Below, piece by piece: positions 1 through 9,513 of a stretch of DNA of 64,000 bases. Position numbers and translations under genes: made by a program. The notes beneath the pieces were generated by a model. That model ran no database searches, was not told where the DNA came from, and saw only the letters and a program-made list of their open reading frames with translations. Every line of letters starts with the position of its first letter. The first letter of the stretch is position 1. The stretch comes from Acinetobacter sp. ANC 4178 (GTDB taxonomy: Bacteria > Pseudomonadota > Gammaproteobacteria > Pseudomonadales > Moraxellaceae): assembly GCF_004331175.1 (NCBI RefSeq), contig NZ_SJOD01000008.1, positions 27,654 through 91,653 on the forward strand. Reading direction: 5' to 3'.

Positions 1-1204
1 CTTCCACAATATGCGCATTGGGTGCACGACCCCGATTGACCACTTCAGCTTGATTCTGTTCAATCTGCTCTTGCTCTGCATTCAGTAAAGCGGGGCTGTC
101 TTGTAATAAACAATACAATGCCAAGACTTCCAGAAAACCAGCGCTGCTTTCATCAATCCCAATCGGGCTATATGGGTTCACATCTACCGCACGCAGCTCA
201 ACATAACCCACGCCACGATTTGCTAAAGCGTCTGAAGGCGTTTCACCAGCTTGAGGCACTTGTTTTGGTCGTACCAGACTGTAGTACTCATTTTCAATTT
301 GCAGAACATGGTCATTAATCTGGGTTGGCTCACCTTGCGCATCATTTAACCCTAAACGGCTAAAGTCTGCATACGGAGTTTTGACCGCTTTTTGTAAACC
401 GTCTAAATAGCCCTGAATGTCATTATAGTGAATGCCCAGTTGCTTCTGCGCTGAATTCTGATAACCAAAACGCCCCATGCGCAAAGCAGTGGCATAAGGC
501 AAATATAAGGTTCCTTTTAACAACGGCAGCAAATGATGCTCACGCCCCGTCATAAAACACTTACATACTGACGGGCTCGCACCCAACAAAAACATCACCA
601 ACGGTGTTAAGCGAATAAAATTGCGAATTAAGCCAAAATAGCGATGGCTACGATAATCTTGTGCAGACAGTTGACGTAAATCGGCATCGGTTTCTTGTTG
701 TTGTAATGCGCTAAATAAGCGGTCTGGGAAAGATAAATTATAATGTATCCCTGAAATCGTCTGCATACGGCGACCATAACGGATGCCTAAACCATGACGG
801 TACAGCGTCTTAAAACGACCGATATTGGAGCTGCCATATTGCGCCAAACGAATATTGTCTTCTTCATTGTCCAACATACAAGGCATGGACAAAGGCCAAA
901 GTTTTTCCTCATGCTCTAAGTGACGATGCACCACTGCATGAATATCAGTCAAATAAGACAAGGTTTTGGCAATACTGTCTTGCGGAGGGGTAATAAACTC
1001 CATCAAGGCTTCTGAATAATCGGTGGTGATATGTGGATGGGTCAATGCCGATCCTAAAGCTTTAGGATGATCAGCCTGCGATAAAAAACCATTACTTTGC
1101 ATACGCAAACTTTCACGTTCTATACCGCGTAACATCCCGTGTAACAGCGAAGAATCCACCCAAGTCGGAAATACAGCTTGAGAGGTCGATTCGGGTTGAC
1201 TCAT
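1..1204 (-). CDS. gshA: glutamate-cysteine ligase, C-terminus cut off by the window edge
   Basis: Catalyses the ATP-dependent joining of glutamate and cysteine, the first step of glutathione synthesis in the cytoplasm. About 401 N-terminal residues are visible; the frame is open to the left edge, so the 3' end lies outside. The translation has the look of proteobacterial class 1 GshA: a GIERESLRM segment near residue 27, then a long conserved stretch including ISGIHYNLSFP and, later, GYVELRAVDVNP. Two in-frame ATGs lie at 1210 and 1204; 1204 is preferred because the purine-rich GCGAG lies at a suitable distance before it. Divergent from the DUF924 gene across a 317-base gap. Identity is recognised from the family pattern; the truncation is an artefact of the window. 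Confidence 0.93.
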   Translation of the reverse strand, partial: MSQPESTSQAVFPTWVDSSLLHGMLRGIERESLRMQSNGFLSQADHPKALGSALTHPHITTDYSEALMEFITPPQDSIAKTLSYLTDIHAVVHRHLEHEEKLWPLSMPCMLDNEEDNIRLAQYGSSNIGRFKTLYRHGLGIRYGRRMQTISGIHYNLSFPDRLFSALQQQETDADLRQLSAQDYRSHRYFGLIRNFIRLTPLVMFLLGASPSVCKCFMTGREHHLLPLLKGTLYLPYATALRMGRFGYQNSAQKQLGIHYNDIQGYLDGLQKAVKTPYADFSRLGLNDAQGEPTQINDHVLQIENEYYSLVRPKQVPQAGETPSDALANRGVGYVELRAVDVNPYSPIGIDESSAGFLEVLALYCLLQDSPALLNAEQEQIEQNQAEVVNRGRAPNAHIVE

Positions 1205-1521
1205 TATCATCTCGCTTTTTGGAAGAACTACTAAAATAAAATCATCAGTTTATATCAGTATACTGTGATTTGATGTCGCCACATGACACGCTGTCTATTT
1301 TTCCAACAGATTCACAACATTTGTTGCTGCTGCCGAAAATATCTAATAAATCAGATCAGTAGCCTTAATATGGGTGACATCGACCATGTTCAACGGGTCA
1401 ATATAAAAATTTCTTAAAAAGTACACGCTATTGCGGCAATTTTTTATCACAAAGTTACTCTATAAGACACCCAAAAAATATGATTTTATGGAAGAATAAG
1501 TGCTAAGGATCTGTAATAAAA
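1205..1521. other. intergenic region between divergent gshA and DUF924 genes
   Basis: This 317-base gap must hold the promoters of both divergent genes. It is AT-rich, especially from 1380 to 1500. I see no convincing inverted repeat, ORF with a ribosome site, or recognised operator. Confidence 0.5.
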
Positions 1522-2061
1522 ATGAATTATCAGGATATTTTAAGCTTTTGGTTTGCCCCTGAAACTCAACCCAACTGGTTTGCCAAAAGTAGCGAATTTG
1601 ATCAAATGTTAGCAGAAAAGTTTGCTCAGATACATCAGCAAGCTGCTTTAGCTGAACTCTGGGAATGGCGCCAACAGCCTGAAGGGCGTCTTGCTGAAGT
1701 GATTATTCTGGATCAATTTTCTCGTAATTTATTTCGTGATCAAGCGCAGGCTTTTGCACAAGATGGACTCGCACTTGGCTTGGCGCAAGAAGCCATTTTA
1801 GGTCAACACGACTTAGAACTTAGCCCAGAATATCGTTATTTCTTATATATGCCCTTTATGCACAGTGAGTCGCAACGTGTCCATGAATTTGGGTTAAAAT
1901 TATTTGAACAATTGGGACATCCGATTGCCTTAGAATTTGAACAACAACATAAAGCCATTATTGACCAATTTGGACGCTATCCACACCGAAATCAGATTCT
2001 AGGACGATCATCTAGCGCTGAAGAATTAGAATTTTTGACACAACCGAATAGCCATTTTTAA
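1522..2061 (+). CDS. DUF924 family protein
   Basis: A 179-residue cytoplasmic protein of the DUF924 family, whose members are all-helical and of unproven biochemical role. Diagnostic segments are LDQFSRNLFR at residues 63-72 and FLYMPFMHSE at 107-116, both typical of the family, and the length is usual. The ATG at 1522 follows an AT-rich leader with only a weak ribosome site. It lies 58 bases before a lipoprotein gene on the same strand and may be cotranscribed with it. Family assignment is firm; I give no function. Confidence 0.88.
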   Translation: MNYQDILSFWFAPETQPNWFAKSSEFDQMLAEKFAQIHQQAALAELWEWRQQPEGRLAEVIILDQFSRNLFRDQAQAFAQDGLALGLAQEAILGQHDLELSPEYRYFLYMPFMHSESQRVHEFGLKLFEQLGHPIALEFEQQHKAIIDQFGRYPHRNQILGRSSSAEELEFLTQPNSHF

Positions 2062-2119
2062 CCCTGAGTGGCGTGTCGTCTTTCTCCCCTATTTCATCAG
2101 CAGTCTGCGGAGTATAAAC

Positions 2120-2692
2120 ATGAAAACTAAGCTTATTGCCCTGACACTTCTCACCCTTGTGCTTGTAGGCTGTGCCTCTACGCCTTCCAAACCTCGAACC
2201 TTTGATCAGTTGGGACGGTTTAATACCTACCCCATGAACACCCAGACCTATCGGATCAGTTTTGAAGCCGACCCCAATATGAACTATGGCGTCGCGGAAG
2301 AAATCACCTTGGTCAAAGCGGCGCAAACCACGCTTAAAAACGGCTTTCGCTATTTTAAAGTCCTAGATGACCCCAGCAATCTGACCAATAAACCGCCGCG
2401 TCAGGCCGTGGTGTATCGCTCACCGTCGTTTTACCCTTATGGTTACTATCCACGTGGTTATTACCGCCGTTATCCAGGCTATTGGCCAGACCCATTTTAC
2501 GACACGCCACAAGTGGTGAATATTGACCCTGTACAAGTCTCGTATACCATTGAGTGTTTTAAAGACAAAGTCCCGAGCGATGCTTTTGATGCCACACTCA
2601 TCTTACAGTCTTTGGGAAAAAAATATGGACTAACGCCTACAGGTGAAGTGATTCAACCCCAACCCGAAGTCTCTGCGCCAACCCAAAAATAA
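2120..2692 (+). CDS. small outer-membrane-type lipoprotein (CC0125/CC1285-like)
   Basis: A 190-residue predicted lipoprotein. Residues 1-17 form a signal peptide ending in the lipobox LVGC, with the lipidated cysteine at 18 followed by Ala-Ser, which favours sorting to the outer membrane. The middle (about residues 95-125) is very rich in Tyr, Pro, Arg and Gly. The overall pattern recalls the CC0125/CC1285 family of uncharacterised proteobacterial lipoproteins, a recognition I hold at moderate confidence. The stop is 15 bases before the next gene, so the two are probably an operon. No enzymatic motif is visible. Confidence 0.8.
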   Translation: MKTKLIALTLLTLVLVGCASTPSKPRTFDQLGRFNTYPMNTQTYRISFEADPNMNYGVAEEITLVKAAQTTLKNGFRYFKVLDDPSNLTNKPPRQAVVYRSPSFYPYGYYPRGYYRRYPGYWPDPFYDTPQVVNIDPVQVSYTIECFKDKVPSDAFDATLILQSLGKKYGLTPTGEVIQPQPEVSAPTQK

Positions 2693-2707
2693 GATTAGGA
2701 CAAGTCT

Positions 2708-4012
2708 ATGCCTGTAGCGACCACCAGTTCTGAAAGCTTGCAACGAAGTAAACGCTTCGCAAATATCGCTTTATTACTGGCGGTCATGACATGGATTGTG
2801 CTCATGGTGCTCGCCAAATTCATGCCCGAGTATGCATGGCTGATTCATATTCTCATGTTGTCCGCAGAAGCAGGTGTGGTCGGTGGATTGGCAGACTGGT
2901 ATGCCATCACGGTATTGTTCCGCAATCCTTTTGGCAAAATGCCGATTCCCAAGTTTTTACTTGACCATACCGAAATTATCCCCCGCAACAAAGCTCGCAT
3001 TGCCGAGTCCATGGGGCGATTTGTCCAAGAAAATTTCCTCTCCCCGCAAGTGGTCGAACGCAGTCTCAAAAATATCGACTTGAGTCTGGCGGTGGGTCAG
3101 TGGTTGGCCAATCCTCACAACAACACGCAAGTCACGCAGGTGATTCAGCACACCGTCCCGAAAATCTTTGACTTTGTGGGACAGGAACAAATCGGGCGCT
3201 TTATTCAAAGCAACAGCGTGCAATGGGTGCGCAACACCAATATCAACATGTTGGCCAGTGAAATGCTGCGTGCGGTGATAGAAAATGACTTCCACCAAGA
3301 TGTATTACAACGGGGTCTAGATGTGGTGCATGACTGGATGATCAACCATCCAGAGCAAACCCGTGAACTCACACAAAAGCTGTTTAAAGAACTGGGCGTC
3401 TCTAAATTGGCCAAAGGCGCCAGTTGGATTGGGATTGATGTGCAACAACGCACCATTGACTCACTGATTGAACGAGTAGAATCCATGCTCGCCAATCCAG
3501 AGCATCCTTGGCGACAACAAATTGAAGAAAGCGCCCAAGAACTGATGCTGCAATTAACCGATCGGAACAGTGTTGCAAGCCAACGCTTAAATCAAGGTAA
3601 AGATGCCTTACTAGATAGCCCGCAAGTGCTGAATTTTATTCGCGGTGCGGTGGTAATTTTATGTGATGCCATCAAAGCCGATTTGATGCAACCTGATTCA
3701 GGTATTGCAGCCAATCTACGCGTGGCGATTCAACAGGTTGGAGAGAACATCATTGCCAATCAAGCGGTACGTCAGTTATTAAATGATCGCATGAGTGGTT
3801 TGGCAGTCAATTTGAGTGACCAATACAGTGAAAAAGTGATTCGTTTTATTAGCGAACGCATTCACGAATGGGACTCCCGCGAGATGATTGGTAAAATTGA
3901 AAATGAAGTGGGTGGCGACCTGCATATGATTCGCGTGAATGGCGTGGTGGTGGGTGCCTTTATTGGTCTCGCACTGGGGATTATTCGGGCTGTGGTCGAT
4001 TATTTGCTCTAA
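2708..4012 (+). CDS. DUF445 family membrane protein
   Basis: A 434-residue DUF445 protein (YjiN-like). Two hydrophobic segments lie near the N-terminus (about residues 20-38 and 43-60) around a glycine-rich GLADWYAITVLFRNP motif diagnostic of the family; a long helical middle follows, and a final hydrophobic segment with GAFIGLALGIIRAVVDY closes the C-terminus. This gives a protein anchored in the inner membrane at both ends. No molecular function is established for the family. An AGGA ribosome site precedes the ATG, and the gene follows the lipoprotein gene by 15 bases. Confidence 0.9.
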   Translation: MPVATTSSESLQRSKRFANIALLLAVMTWIVLMVLAKFMPEYAWLIHILMLSAEAGVVGGLADWYAITVLFRNPFGKMPIPKFLLDHTEIIPRNKARIAESMGRFVQENFLSPQVVERSLKNIDLSLAVGQWLANPHNNTQVTQVIQHTVPKIFDFVGQEQIGRFIQSNSVQWVRNTNINMLASEMLRAVIENDFHQDVLQRGLDVVHDWMINHPEQTRELTQKLFKELGVSKLAKGASWIGIDVQQRTIDSLIERVESMLANPEHPWRQQIEESAQELMLQLTDRNSVASQRLNQGKDALLDSPQVLNFIRGAVVILCDAIKADLMQPDSGIAANLRVAIQQVGENIIANQAVRQLLNDRMSGLAVNLSDQYSEKVIRFISERIHEWDSREMIGKIENEVGGDLHMIRVNGVVVGAFIGLALGIIRAVVDYLL

Positions 4013-4114
4013 TTTACGATACGACTCAGACAGAGAAATAAATAGATTTAAACTTGTACAAACCTTGCAACATGCTAAATTAAATCGGTTTATTCATCCG
4101 ATAGGTCTGCGGTC

Positions 4115-5269
4115 ATGCTTGAAATTCATTCCAAACTTCCTGCCCAAGGGGTCACGATTTTTAGCCAGATGACTGCCATGGCGCAACGGCTGAATGCACT
4201 CAATTTATCACAAGGCTTTCCTGACTTTGCTCCCCCGCAAGCCTTGCTCGAAGCCTTAAGCCATGCGACCTTACACGGTTCCAATCAATATGTAGCAGGT
4301 GATGGTTTACTCAGCCTACGCCAACAAGTCGCACAACAATTTCTACAGCGCGATCAACTACAGATCGATCCCATTCATGAAATCACCATCACACCTGGGG
4401 CGACCATCGCCTTATTTAGTGCCATTCAAGCCATTGTGAATGCAGGTGATGAAGTCATTGTGTTTGATCCGAGTTATGACAGCTATGTGCCAAGCATTGC
4501 TTTGGTCGGTGCAAAAGCAGTTCATATTCCTTTAGTTGCACCGCATTTTCATGTGGACTGGAACCGAGTTGCCAACGCAATTAATGCCAAAACCCGTATG
4601 ATCATTGTCAATACACCACATAATCCAACCGGGGCGATTTGGTCCAAGCAAGATTGGCAACAGTTGATTCAACTCATCCAAAATCGCAATATTGTAGTGC
4701 TCTCAGACGAGGTCTATGAACACTTGGTATACGATGGGCAACAGCACTATTCGGCCTTGTCTTTTCCAGAGCTACGTGAACGGTGTTTTGTGGTCGGTTC
4801 GTTCGGAAAAACCTTCCATGTGACGGGTTGGAAAACAGGGTATTGTGTGGCTGCGCCTGAGCTGATGCGGGTCTTTCGTCAAGTTTATCAATTTGCCAAT
4901 TTTTGTGGGGTCACGCCAGTCCAAGCCGCTTTAGCACAGTACATGCAAGAACATCCTGAACATATTCAGCAGCTTGCTCATTTTTATCAGCAAAAACGTG
5001 ATTTATTCAATGTGAGTTTAGCAGCTTCCCGATTTACATTGACGCCGTCTCAAGGCACCTATTTCCAAAATTTGGATTATCGTGCAATTCGCCCCGATTT
5101 GAATGATGTTGACATGTGCAACTTCCTTGCAGAACAGCATGGCATTGTGGCGATTCCCATTTCCGTATTTTACCAGCAACCACCTGAAGATTTAAAACTG
5201 ATTCGCTTCTGCTTTGCCAAAACCGAACAGACCTTGACCCAAGCCACCCAAATTCTTAGTGCGGTATAA
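4115..5269 (+). CDS. PLP-dependent aminotransferase, methionine aminotransferase type (YbdL-like)
   Basis: A 384-residue fold-type I aminotransferase. The N-terminus (SKLPAQGVTIFSQMTAMA, then LSQGFPDF) matches the methionine/kynurenine-type aminotransferases such as E. coli YbdL. Visible PLP-site elements are NTPHNPTG near residue 164, the SDEVYEHLVYD segment near 196, and the Schiff-base lysine in GSFGKTFHVTGWKTGY. It would transaminate methionine with 2-oxo acids, possibly in the methionine salvage route, but no salvage genes are adjacent. Single gene, 102 bases after DUF445. Enzyme class is certain; the methionine preference is inference from the family. Confidence 0.85.
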   Translation: MLEIHSKLPAQGVTIFSQMTAMAQRLNALNLSQGFPDFAPPQALLEALSHATLHGSNQYVAGDGLLSLRQQVAQQFLQRDQLQIDPIHEITITPGATIALFSAIQAIVNAGDEVIVFDPSYDSYVPSIALVGAKAVHIPLVAPHFHVDWNRVANAINAKTRMIIVNTPHNPTGAIWSKQDWQQLIQLIQNRNIVVLSDEVYEHLVYDGQQHYSALSFPELRERCFVVGSFGKTFHVTGWKTGYCVAAPELMRVFRQVYQFANFCGVTPVQAALAQYMQEHPEHIQQLAHFYQQKRDLFNVSLAASRFTLTPSQGTYFQNLDYRAIRPDLNDVDMCNFLAEQHGIVAIPISVFYQQPPEDLKLIRFCFAKTEQTLTQATQILSAV

Positions 5270-5398
5270 AGCCAATCCAAGCGTGAAAAAACAACTGATG
5301 AAATATGGCTTTGCTTACTGAAATACATCCATTTTTTCTATGCTAACTGTGCTAGGGTAAGCTGAAACAATACGATAAAAAAGAGCACAGGATCATCT

Positions 5399-6766
5399 AT
5401 GTCGGCACACAACCCTTTGGTGCAACATCAAAAGCTATGGAAAGCATTTTTTATTTTCCTGATGCCGTTGATTGCCACCAATATTCTGCAAAATCTATCA
5501 GGGACAATTAATACGGTCTTTGTCGGGCAGATGATGGGGGTACAAGCCATTGCCGCAGTGGCGGTCTTTTTTCCGATTTTGTTCTTTTTAATGGCCTTTG
5601 TGATTGGTTTGTCCGCAGGTTCTACCGTACTGATCGGTCAAGCATGGGGTGCACAGAATGTAGAAAAAGTGCGGGCTGTGGTTGGCTCGACCCTCTTTAT
5701 GACCCTGATTGGTGGAAGCATCATTGCCTTATTGGGCGTATTGTTTGCCCGCCATATTTTATTGGCTTTGGGCACGGATGACGCCGTCATGCATCTGTCC
5801 TTGCCTTATGTACAATGGATGCTCGCAGGTAGCCCCTTATTATTTATCTATATTATTTATACCTCCATTTTGCGCGGTGTAGGCGATAGCACTACCCCTT
5901 TAATCGCCTCGGGTATGACCATTTTAGTGGGGCTTTGTGTGACTCCAGTTTTGATTGCTGGCTATTGGGGCTTTCCGCGGTTGGGAATTGTTGCACCTGC
6001 GATTGCATCGACCCTAGGTTTTGTTTCCGTTCTGATTTTTTTATATTTTTATCTGGCTTATAAACGACACCCTCTCAGACTCGATGCGCAAATGCTGCGT
6101 CATATTCGTTTTGACCCACAACTGAGTCAAATTATTTTACGCCTCGGTATTCCAACTGGGGTGCAAATGGTCACAACTTCGGTTGCTGGTTTGGTGATTG
6201 TGGGGTTGGTCAATCGTCATGGTGCAGATGCCACTGCTGCCTATGGAGCCGTGAATCAGGTTCTGAATTATATTCAGTTCCCTGCTCTTTCAATTGCGAT
6301 TGCTGCATCGATTTTTGCCGCGCAAGCGATCGGCGCTGGAAAGTCAGAATTACTCGCCAAAGTCACACGTACCGCACTGGGAATGAATATTGTGATTACG
6401 GGCTTATTGGTGGTCTTGGGCTATCTATTTTCAAAATATCTGATGGCGCTGTTCATCACAGATCATGCGGTGGTCGAATTGGGTCAACAGCTTTTATTTA
6501 TTGTGTTATGGTCAATTTTATTCTTTGGTGCCAGCGCTATTTTCGCTTCGATTATGCGTGCCAGTGGTACAGTCACCGTTCCGATGATCATCAATATTGT
6601 TGCCATTATTGCCATTGAAGTTCCCTGCGCGTATCTCTTTAGTGACTGGTGGGGACTGCAAGGTATATGGTATGCCTATGCACTTGCCTTTGTGTGCCTA
6701 TGTGTGATGCAAGGTCTGTATTATCAATTTGTCTGGAAAAAGAAAACCGTAGAAAGCCTAATTTGA
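5399..6766 (+). CDS. MATE family efflux transporter
   Basis: A 455-residue polytopic membrane protein with about twelve hydrophobic segments in two similar halves, as in MATE (multidrug and toxin extrusion) carriers. N-terminal elements such as PLIATNILQNLSGTINTVFVGQMMG and the following GAQNVEKVRAVV segment are typical of the family. It would exchange Na+ or H+ for cationic or organic compounds across the inner membrane. The sequence is not close to AbeM as I remember it. A strong hairpin terminator at 6781 ends the unit. Family is secure; the substrate is unknown. Confidence 0.9.
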   Translation: MSAHNPLVQHQKLWKAFFIFLMPLIATNILQNLSGTINTVFVGQMMGVQAIAAVAVFFPILFFLMAFVIGLSAGSTVLIGQAWGAQNVEKVRAVVGSTLFMTLIGGSIIALLGVLFARHILLALGTDDAVMHLSLPYVQWMLAGSPLLFIYIIYTSILRGVGDSTTPLIASGMTILVGLCVTPVLIAGYWGFPRLGIVAPAIASTLGFVSVLIFLYFYLAYKRHPLRLDAQMLRHIRFDPQLSQIILRLGIPTGVQMVTTSVAGLVIVGLVNRHGADATAAYGAVNQVLNYIQFPALSIAIAASIFAAQAIGAGKSELLAKVTRTALGMNIVITGLLVVLGYLFSKYLMALFITDHAVVELGQQLLFIVLWSILFFGASAIFASIMRASGTVTVPMIINIVAIIAIEVPCAYLFSDWWGLQGIWYAYALAFVCLCVMQGLYYQFVWKKKTVESLI

Positions 6767-6780
6767 TAGCCCGTCAATAA

Positions 6781-6822
6781 AAAAAGCAGGGGCTGATCTT
6801 CAGATCAACACCTGCTTTTTAA
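6781..6822. terminator. bidirectional intrinsic terminator
   Basis: A long hairpin with outer arms AAAAAGCAGG/CCTGCTTTTT and inner arms TGATCT/AGATCA lies between the convergent MATE and SDR genes. It has T-runs on both strands. Confidence 0.85.
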
Positions 6823-6835
6823 ATTACTCAGATTG

Positions 6836-7675
6836 TTATTTAAATCGCTTGCTCAATGTCGTCGCCATAGCCGTCACTTTTTGATAGCCTGTTGGCAAAA
6901 TACGCTGAATCAGATCTAAAGATTTCGCATCATTGCCAATCAATACGCGGCGCTTATCCTTTTGCACCGCCGCTAAAATTTGACGTGCAGCTTCTTCAGG
7001 TGGAATACGTAATAACTTGTTAAATGCGCGTGCCGATTTTTCTGGATTCATCCCCAAGCTGCGCAAGCTGTCATTCATACGCGCATCATTGGCAATATTG
7101 GTACGAATACCACCCGGATGTACACACAACGCGCTAACGCCACAGTTTTCAATATCCAGTTCCTGACGTAAGGATTCGGTAAAACCACGAACCGCAAACT
7201 TGGTGGCATTATAAGCCGATTGGGTCGGTTGAGCCGTTAAACCGAATAAGCTAGAAATATTGATGATATGACCATCGCCTGTTTGCTTAATCAAAGGCAA
7301 AAACTCTTTAGTGCCGTACACCACACCCCAAAAATTAATCCCCACAATCCATTCTAGTTCATCATAACTCGCACCTTCTACTGTCGAGCCCAACGCCACC
7401 CCAGCATTGTTAAAAATCATATTGACTGAACCATGATTTTGTACCGTTTCTTCTGCCCAAGTACGTATGGCTTCACGGTCAGACACATCCAATTTTTTGG
7501 TGGTCACTCGCACATTGCTGTCTTTGATTAATTCCACGGTTTTCGCCAAACCTTGCTCATTAATATCACTTAAAGAAAGGTGGCAACCTTGCTGGGCTAA
7601 AAGCAATGCCAACTGTTGACCAATCCCTGAACCCGCACCTGTTACGGCGGCGACTTTATTGTTAAATGTTTTCAT
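6836..7675 (-). CDS. SDR family NAD(P)-dependent oxidoreductase
   Basis: A 279-residue classical short-chain dehydrogenase/reductase. The cofactor motif TGAGSGIG is at residues 12-19, NNAG at 89-92, the catalytic Ser at about 141-142, and the YxxxK pair at Tyr155 and Lys159, so the active site is complete. Substrate cannot be told from sequence; proteins of this type in Acinetobacter act on alcohols, hydroxy acids or fatty acid derivatives. It is divergent from a TetR regulator across a gap holding a perfect inverted repeat, so repression by that regulator is likely (inference). Confidence 0.88.
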   Translation of the reverse strand: MKTFNNKVAAVTGAGSGIGQQLALLLAQQGCHLSLSDINEQGLAKTVELIKDSNVRVTTKKLDVSDREAIRTWAEETVQNHGSVNMIFNNAGVALGSTVEGASYDELEWIVGINFWGVVYGTKEFLPLIKQTGDGHIINISSLFGLTAQPTQSAYNATKFAVRGFTESLRQELDIENCGVSALCVHPGGIRTNIANDARMNDSLRSLGMNPEKSARAFNKLLRIPPEEAARQILAAVQKDKRRVLIGNDAKSLDLIQRILPTGYQKVTAMATTLSKRFK

Positions 7676-7762
7676 TTTCTATCCTTATTGGTTCCTAAGG
7701 CGGTATGACAAAGCTACCCCCATTATTTTATGCATGATGCGAATGACACTCTCAATATAAAT

Positions 7763-7782
7763 TTGACAATACTCATTGTCAA
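7763..7782. promoter_or_regulatory. operator-like perfect inverted repeat
   Basis: TTGACAAT and ATTGTCAA form a perfect 8-base inverted repeat around a 4-base spacer. It lies between the divergent SDR and TetR genes, 87 bases from the SDR start. The shape is typical of a TetR-family operator; an extra ATTGTC half-site follows at 7785. Confidence 0.65.
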
Positions 7783-7885
7783 TAATTGTCTGACGAATCT
7801 CCTTGCAACCAAATCTTGCGTTTAATTTAGGCATTTGCAGCAATTGTTGTTAAACTACAGGCGGACTTTGCTACGTTTTATCTTT

Positions 7886-8572
7886 ATGACTAATTCCAAT
7901 ACCAACGATGCAGGAAAACATAACCAACCGTTAAAAAATAAAGAACGTCAGTTTAAAGGATTGTCTTTGACTGAACGTCAACAGGCACGTCGTGAAAAAC
8001 TCATCGAGGCAGGTATTGAAGTTTATGGCACGCATGGTTTCTTTGCAGTCACGGTCAAAGACATTTGCAATGAAGCCAAACTGACCGAACGCTATTTTTA
8101 TGAATCCTTTAAAAAAAGTGATCAACTTTTCCAAACTATCTTTTTAAAACTGATTGATGAACTGCAACAAAATGTCATGCAAGCGATTATGCAAGCCTCA
8201 AACAGTCATGAAAAAATGGTGGATGCTGGCTTAACCGCCCTTCTCACCACGCTCAAAGACAATCCACGAATGGCGCGTATTATTTATATCGATGCCATGC
8301 TGGTACAAGAACTGCATAACCAAGCCACCATTCATGAAACCATGTTGCGTTTTGACCGTATGATTCATGCTTTTGTCATGTTAATGATGCCGAATATTCC
8401 CCATTCAGAACGTGAAATTTCATGGGTTTCTACAGGCTTAAATGGTTATGTTACCCAAATTGCCATTCGTTGGGTCATCAGTGGCTTTAAACAGTCTTTG
8501 GAAGATGTATTGGCGTCTTGTCGGGTGGTTTTTGTGGCTTTACTTGAATCATTTTCTGAGAAAAAAAATTAA
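7886..8572 (+). CDS. TetR/AcrR family transcriptional regulator
   Basis: A 228-residue one-component repressor. The N-terminal helix-turn-helix spans about residues 53-76 (TVKDICNEAKLTERYFYESF), followed by a variable ligand-binding domain. The ATG at 7886 gives the usual short N-terminal arm before the DNA-binding domain; an upstream ATG at 7835 in frame would add 17 atypical residues. It is transcribed divergently from the SDR gene, with a perfect inverted repeat in between, so autoregulation and control of the SDR gene are the natural reading. The ligand is unknown. No clear Shine-Dalgarno sequence precedes either start. Confidence 0.87.
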   Translation: MTNSNTNDAGKHNQPLKNKERQFKGLSLTERQQARREKLIEAGIEVYGTHGFFAVTVKDICNEAKLTERYFYESFKKSDQLFQTIFLKLIDELQQNVMQAIMQASNSHEKMVDAGLTALLTTLKDNPRMARIIYIDAMLVQELHNQATIHETMLRFDRMIHAFVMLMMPNIPHSEREISWVSTGLNGYVTQIAIRWVISGFKQSLEDVLASCRVVFVALLESFSEKKN

Positions 8573-8663
8573 ATTACAGCAATTTAATTTTTACAAAAAA
8601 TTGAACCTAATTTTACGACAGTCTCACAGGCTGTCTAAAATTGTTCATGAATTCGACTAAAAA

Positions 8664-8748
8664 TTGTCACAAAACTTTGCGAAAATTGGCATTCTGCCCT
8701 ATTCTGCAATGATACTGTCATAATTAATCTTTGTAATAAGCCTGTCAT
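8664..8748 (+). promoter_or_regulatory. candidate Pho boxes upstream of phoB
   Basis: PhoB sites are 7-base CTGTCAT-like repeats separated by 4 bases. Here CTGCAAT-GATA-CTGTCAT occupies 8704-8721 and TTGTCAC-AAAA-CTTTGCG occupies 8664-8681, both with correct 11-base periodicity. Another exact CTGTCAT is at 8742-8748 but out of that phase. Position and form suggest autoregulation of phoBR. Confidence 0.6.
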
Positions 8749-8792
8749 AAATAAAAAACGGCCTACCGTTATCATCAATAGGATATTGCGTT

Positions 8793-9503
8793 GTGAAAGA
8801 TGACTACATACTAATCGTCGATGACGAACTTCCAATTCGAGAGATGATTCATACCTCTTTGGATATGGCAGGCTTTCAATGCTTACAGGCAGAAGATGCT
8901 AAACAGGCGCATCAAATGATTGTCGATCAACGCCCAGCGTTAATTCTGCTCGACTGGATGATGCCTGGTGGTGTCAGCGGTGTCGATCTCTGTCGTCGCC
9001 TTAAACGCGATGAAAATTTATCTGAAATTCCAGTCATTATGCTCACCGCACGCGGAGAAGAAGACCATAAAGTCCAAGGTCTCGATGCAGGTGCAGATGA
9101 CTATATGACCAAACCTTTTTCGACGCGTGAATTGGTGTCACGCATTAAAGCAGTTCTGCGTCGTGCCAATGCCCTGAGTGGAGAAAAAACCATTGATGCC
9201 AATGGTTTATTGCTTGACCCAGTCAGCCAACGCGTGAGTTTTGGCAATAACATTCTAGAAATGGGTCCCACTGAATATCGTTTATTGGCCTTCTTCATGA
9301 CACATCCTGAGCGTGCTTATACCCGTGCGCAATTGCTTGATCAAGTTTGGGGTGGCAATGTCTATATTGAAGACCGTACTATTGACGTCCATATCCGTCG
9401 TTTACGCAAAGTCTTAGAACCCTATGGTGCAGACCGTTTTGTTCAAACCGTGCGTGGAACGGGTTACCGCTTCTCCACTCGTGCTGATGTAGCTTTAGGT
9501 TAA
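8793..9503 (+). CDS. phoB: phosphate regulon response regulator PhoB
   Basis: A 236-residue OmpR-type response regulator. The receiver domain has the acidic pair at Asp10/Asp11, the phosphoacceptor at Asp54 (LLDWMMPG), and the conserved Lys in MTKPFS near residue 106; the C-terminal winged helix ends in RGTGYRFS. In the phosphate regulon, phosphorylated PhoB activates genes for phosphate uptake under starvation. The GTG at 8793 is chosen because AGGAT lies 8 bases before it and the receiver domain starts immediately. It is followed after 10 bases by its kinase. Identification as PhoB rather than another OmpR member rests on the phoR partner and Pho-like boxes. Confidence 0.93.
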   Translation: MKDDYILIVDDELPIREMIHTSLDMAGFQCLQAEDAKQAHQMIVDQRPALILLDWMMPGGVSGVDLCRRLKRDENLSEIPVIMLTARGEEDHKVQGLDAGADDYMTKPFSTRELVSRIKAVLRRANALSGEKTIDANGLLLDPVSQRVSFGNNILEMGPTEYRLLAFFMTHPERAYTRAQLLDQVWGGNVYIEDRTIDVHIRRLRKVLEPYGADRFVQTVRGTGYRFSTRADVALG

Positions 9504-9513
9504 TTTTAGTTTT

